DNA from: Kingella_B sp963529665
Lineage (GTDB): Bacteria > Pseudomonadota > Gammaproteobacteria > Burkholderiales > Neisseriaceae
Reading direction: 5' to 3'
Assembly: GCA_963529665.1 (NCBI GenBank)
Contig: CAUSAG010000007.1
Span: 1 to 64,000, forward strand
DNA: 64,000 nt
Part shown: positions 63,634 through 64,000 of the stretch, in pieces
Layout: each line of letters opens with the position of its first letter
Position numbering within the stretch: the stretch's first letter is position 1
The notes under the pieces: generated by a model
The model's input: the letters and a program-made list of their open reading frames with translations, nothing else
What the model was told of the DNA's origin: nothing
The model's database searches: none
Made by a program: the position numbers and the translations under genes

Positions 63634-64000
63634 GGTTTCAGGCTGCCTTGTTGGGTGGCGAGGGCGTTTTGGGCTTGGTTGGTGCGTTGGATGATGCAAA
63701 GCAGAAAACAGAAGCAGATGAATGACAGGGCGTAGGTTGCGGTGTCCAAATAAATGGTGTTGATTTGTTGTTGGATGGCTTCGGGCGGGATAGCAGGTAG
63801 GCGTACCTCGCCTGCTTGTTCTATGGCGGCTTGGATGGCTTTGTCGCTTTGTTTTTCCAGCCATGATGAAATCGTGCTGATGATGCCGGATGCCAGCCAT
63901 GTTGCCCACCAATAACCCAATAGGTTGAGGAATGGGGTTTGGCGGGCGGCTTGAGTGCTGTTTTCGGCGATTTGCCGCATGGCGCGATAAGGTACGATGA
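63630..64000 (-). CDS. DUF4328-like membrane protein, 5' end outside the window
   Basis: The visible C-terminal part has NLLGYWWATWLASGIISTISSWL and a later hydrophobic helix (TATYALSFICFCFLLCII), a pattern close to DUF4328 proteins. An ATG at 63980 exists, but the frame stays open to the edge (IVPYRAMRQIAENS), so the gene probably begins upstream. The last residues, GSLKP, come from a DUS copy and the stop overlaps the mobA start. Confidence 0.6.
   Translation of the reverse strand, partial: IVPYRAMRQIAENSTQAARQTPFLNLLGYWWATWLASGIISTISSWLEKQSDKAIQAAIEQAGEVRLPAIPPEAIQQQINTIYLDTATYALSFICFCFLLCIIQRTNQAQNALATQQGSLKP

Overview
The window looks like the chromosome of a member of the Neisseriaceae close to Kingella. 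The main reason is the very high density of the 12-base DNA uptake sequence (DUS) AGGCAGCCTGAA, the 'king' dialect. It occurs dozens of times, mostly as inverted pairs that also act as transcription terminators. Gene content agrees: pilT-pilU, lapA-lapB, a Neisseria-type HrpA, DUF3465 and GuaA. No species is assigned. The GC content is a little over 50 % by eye.

Bases 1-12,100 form an accessory, Neisseria-flavoured block. It holds an IS1016-type element, a truncated SWIM zinc-finger gene, a frameshifted acetamidase/formamidase, an AT-rich 5'-nucleotidase and a heavily remodelled hrpA locus. DUS copies here belong to other dialects (AGGCCGTCTGAA, AGGTCGTCTGAA, AGGCTACCTGAA). hrpA has been altered twice. 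A Schlafen/AlbA_2-type gene (9112-10521) separates the helicase core (10672-12069) from the C-terminal half (4289-8941). The C-terminal half also carries an in-frame 1.9-kb cassette: a Hint/intein-like element whose middle is an intact alpha/beta hydrolase, followed by an Imm5-like immunity domain. In-frame direct repeats of about 33 bp, built from DUS sequence, flank the cassette. I regard this as the most unusual object in the window.

Bases 12,100-55,800 are mostly ordinary backbone: lactate permease, trmA, an Smr protein, gltX, rsgA, lapAB, pilTU, bcp, a Bcr/CflA transporter, an OmpA lipoprotein, xthA, dnaX, ruvB, rimI with a UDG-like gene, tRNA-Asn, yqeY-rpsU, queH, tcdA, uspA, yidD, guaA, accB/accC, murU, an amino-acid:Na+ symporter, a LOG protein and acetyltransferases. 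Accessory items are a single-chain type IIG restriction-modification enzyme (47960-50854) and a twice-damaged DyP peroxidase (34119-35011). Several genes carry DUS copies in frame. The clearest is dnaX, where six copies encode repeated G-S-L-K steps in the linker between the clamp-loader and the tau C-terminal domain.

Bases 55,800-64,000 hold valS (its middle looks recombinant from a Neisseria-like donor), a small foreign islet (an AT-rich unknown gene and a short RhuM-like gene, with Neisseria-type DUS), a phosphatidylserine-decarboxylase-like gene that lacks the pyruvoyl serine, a thioredoxin-fold lipoprotein, and a molybdenum group (molbindin, moaC, mobA). A DUF4328-like membrane gene runs off the right edge.

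Besides DUS there are several other short repeat families: a palindromic companion element next to DUS, two hairpin-type repeats, a 163-bp MITE-like element and a promoter-like palindromic element. No rRNA, CRISPR array or prophage was seen.
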